From contig JAUVXY010000095.1 in NCBI GenBank assembly GCA_030603375.1, forward strand, positions 1 through 5,684: 5,684 bases of DNA. Reading direction: 5' to 3'. This document shows positions 5,031-5,684 of the stretch, piece after piece. The notes under the pieces are model-generated. The model did no database searches, was not told where the DNA came from, and worked only from the letters and a program-made list of their open reading frames with translations. This stretch comes from Actinomycetes bacterium. GTDB lineage: Bacteria; Actinomycetota; Humimicrobiia; Humimicrobiales; Humimicrobiaceae. The position numbers and the translations under genes are program-made. Numbering within the stretch: position 1 is the first letter of the stretch; each line of letters opens with the position of its first letter.

Positions 5031-5684
5031 TTAAGAAAATATACCATTTTTAGCCAGCCCTTCCATCTCGCTGAACCCCATCATGATATTCATGTTCTGA
5101 ACTGCCTGGCCTGCTGCCCCTTTTAGCAAATTGTCAATTGCCGTAAAGATTTTTAGAGTATGTGTCCTGCTATCCCAGCTAAATCCGATATGGCACATAT
5201 TGGTGCCCACCACATCTTTTAGCTGAGGTATCTTTTCACCCAAAAATTTAACAAAATATGAATCTTTGTACATTTGTTTATAAATTTTATGAAAACTTTC
5301 AGTTAAATTATAATCTTTTGCCTGCAGCTCCAGCTTGCAATAAATGGATGTAAATATCCCCCTGTCCACCGGAAGAAGGTGCGGGGTAAAACATACATTA
5401 ATTTTTTCACCATATATTTTTTCAATCTCCTGCTCCATCTCGCCAATATGCCTGTGCATCACAGGTGAATATGCGTAAAAGTTATCATTTAAATTGCAGA
5501 AAAGGTACTCCTGCTTTAATTTCCTGCCTGCACTTGTAACGCCTGATTTGGAATCGACTATTATGCTGCTTACTTTTACACTCTTATTTTTTAAGATAGG
5601 AGCAACCCCAAGCAGTACTGACGTTGGGTAACAACCGGGATTAGCTATATATCTGCTTTTCTTTATTTTGTCCCTATGGATTTC
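5031..5684 (-). CDS. argC: N-acetyl-gamma-glutamyl-phosphate reductase, N-terminal part missing at window edge
   Basis: ArgC reduces N-acetylglutamyl phosphate to the semialdehyde with NADPH. The frame is open to the window edge, giving 217 C-terminal residues; full-length enzymes are about 340-350 aa, so roughly 125-130 residues including the NADP-binding Rossmann part lie outside. The active-site motif NPGCYPTS is at fragment residues 15-22 with catalytic Cys18. The HRH motif at 77-79 contains the expected catalytic His about 60 residues later. PHLLPVDRGI is at 101-110 and GAAGQAVQNMN at 189-199. A GTG/ATG pair at 5462-5457 is internal, since the active-site cysteine lies upstream of it. 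The SGVTSAGR segment (47-54) differs from the more common SGVSGAGR or SGVTGAGR by Ser51. The stop is TAA, 34 nt before the longest argB start. As first visible gene it suggests the operon promoter lies upstream of the window. Confidence 0.97.
   Translation of the reverse strand, partial: EIHRDKIKKSRYIANPGCYPTSVLLGVAPILKNKSVKVSSIIVDSKSGVTSAGRKLKQEYLFCNLNDNFYAYSPVMHRHIGEMEQEIEKIYGEKINVCFTPHLLPVDRGIFTSIYCKLELQAKDYNLTESFHKIYKQMYKDSYFVKFLGEKIPQLKDVVGTNMCHIGFSWDSRTHTLKIFTAIDNLLKGAAGQAVQNMNIMMGFSEMEGLAKNGIFS

Noticed and set aside
5031..5462. argC as a short 143-residue gene starting at 5462
   Set aside because: The frame continues without a stop to the window edge and includes the active-site NPGCYPTS upstream of that start, so the short version would lack the catalytic cysteine.
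9..5684. An altered genetic code, because none of the six stop codons is TGA
   Set aside because: Six stops (four TAA, two TAG) are too few in AT-rich DNA. Tryptophan is encoded by TGG where I checked, and no in-frame TGA is needed for any gene.

Overview
The window is a single, tightly packed arginine-biosynthesis operon read entirely from the minus strand. In transcription order (high to low coordinate) it holds argC (5' end cut off by the window edge), argB, argD, argF, argR and argG. Five bases at the low-coordinate edge could be the start of a following gene, most simply argH. All calls come from family motifs visible in the translations. There are no RNA genes, mobile elements, CRISPR arrays or gene-free stretches over 100 bases.

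Organism: the DNA is strongly AT-rich, and the proteins are rich in Lys, Asn and Ile. This suits a low-GC bacterium such as a clostridial-type member of the Bacillota, or an AT-rich lineage such as Elusimicrobiota; the window alone cannot decide. The gene order matches the well-known argC-J-B-D-F-R-G-H cluster of high-GC Actinomycetota (for example Mycobacterium), except that argJ is absent between argC and argB.

Pathway: ArgB phosphorylates N-acetylglutamate, ArgC reduces the acyl phosphate to the semialdehyde, and ArgD transaminates it to N-acetylornithine. An unseen enzyme (ArgJ or ArgE) must then give ornithine. ArgF carbamoylates ornithine to citrulline and ArgG condenses citrulline with aspartate to argininosuccinate. 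ArgR, the arginine-responsive repressor, is encoded inside the operon it probably controls.

Spacers: argC-argB 34 nt, argB-argD 65 nt, argD-argF 3 nt, argF-argR 71 nt, argR-argG 94 nt. The main promoter must lie upstream of argC, outside the window. The two spacers flanking argR hold the only structure not explained by the genes: a small perfect hairpin and palindromic A/T-rich sites before argR, and a coding-like 21-codon ORF before argG. That ORF could also be reached as a C-terminal extension of ArgR if an A8 run near the argR end slips. These are modest, testable oddities; I do not see a new multi-gene system here.
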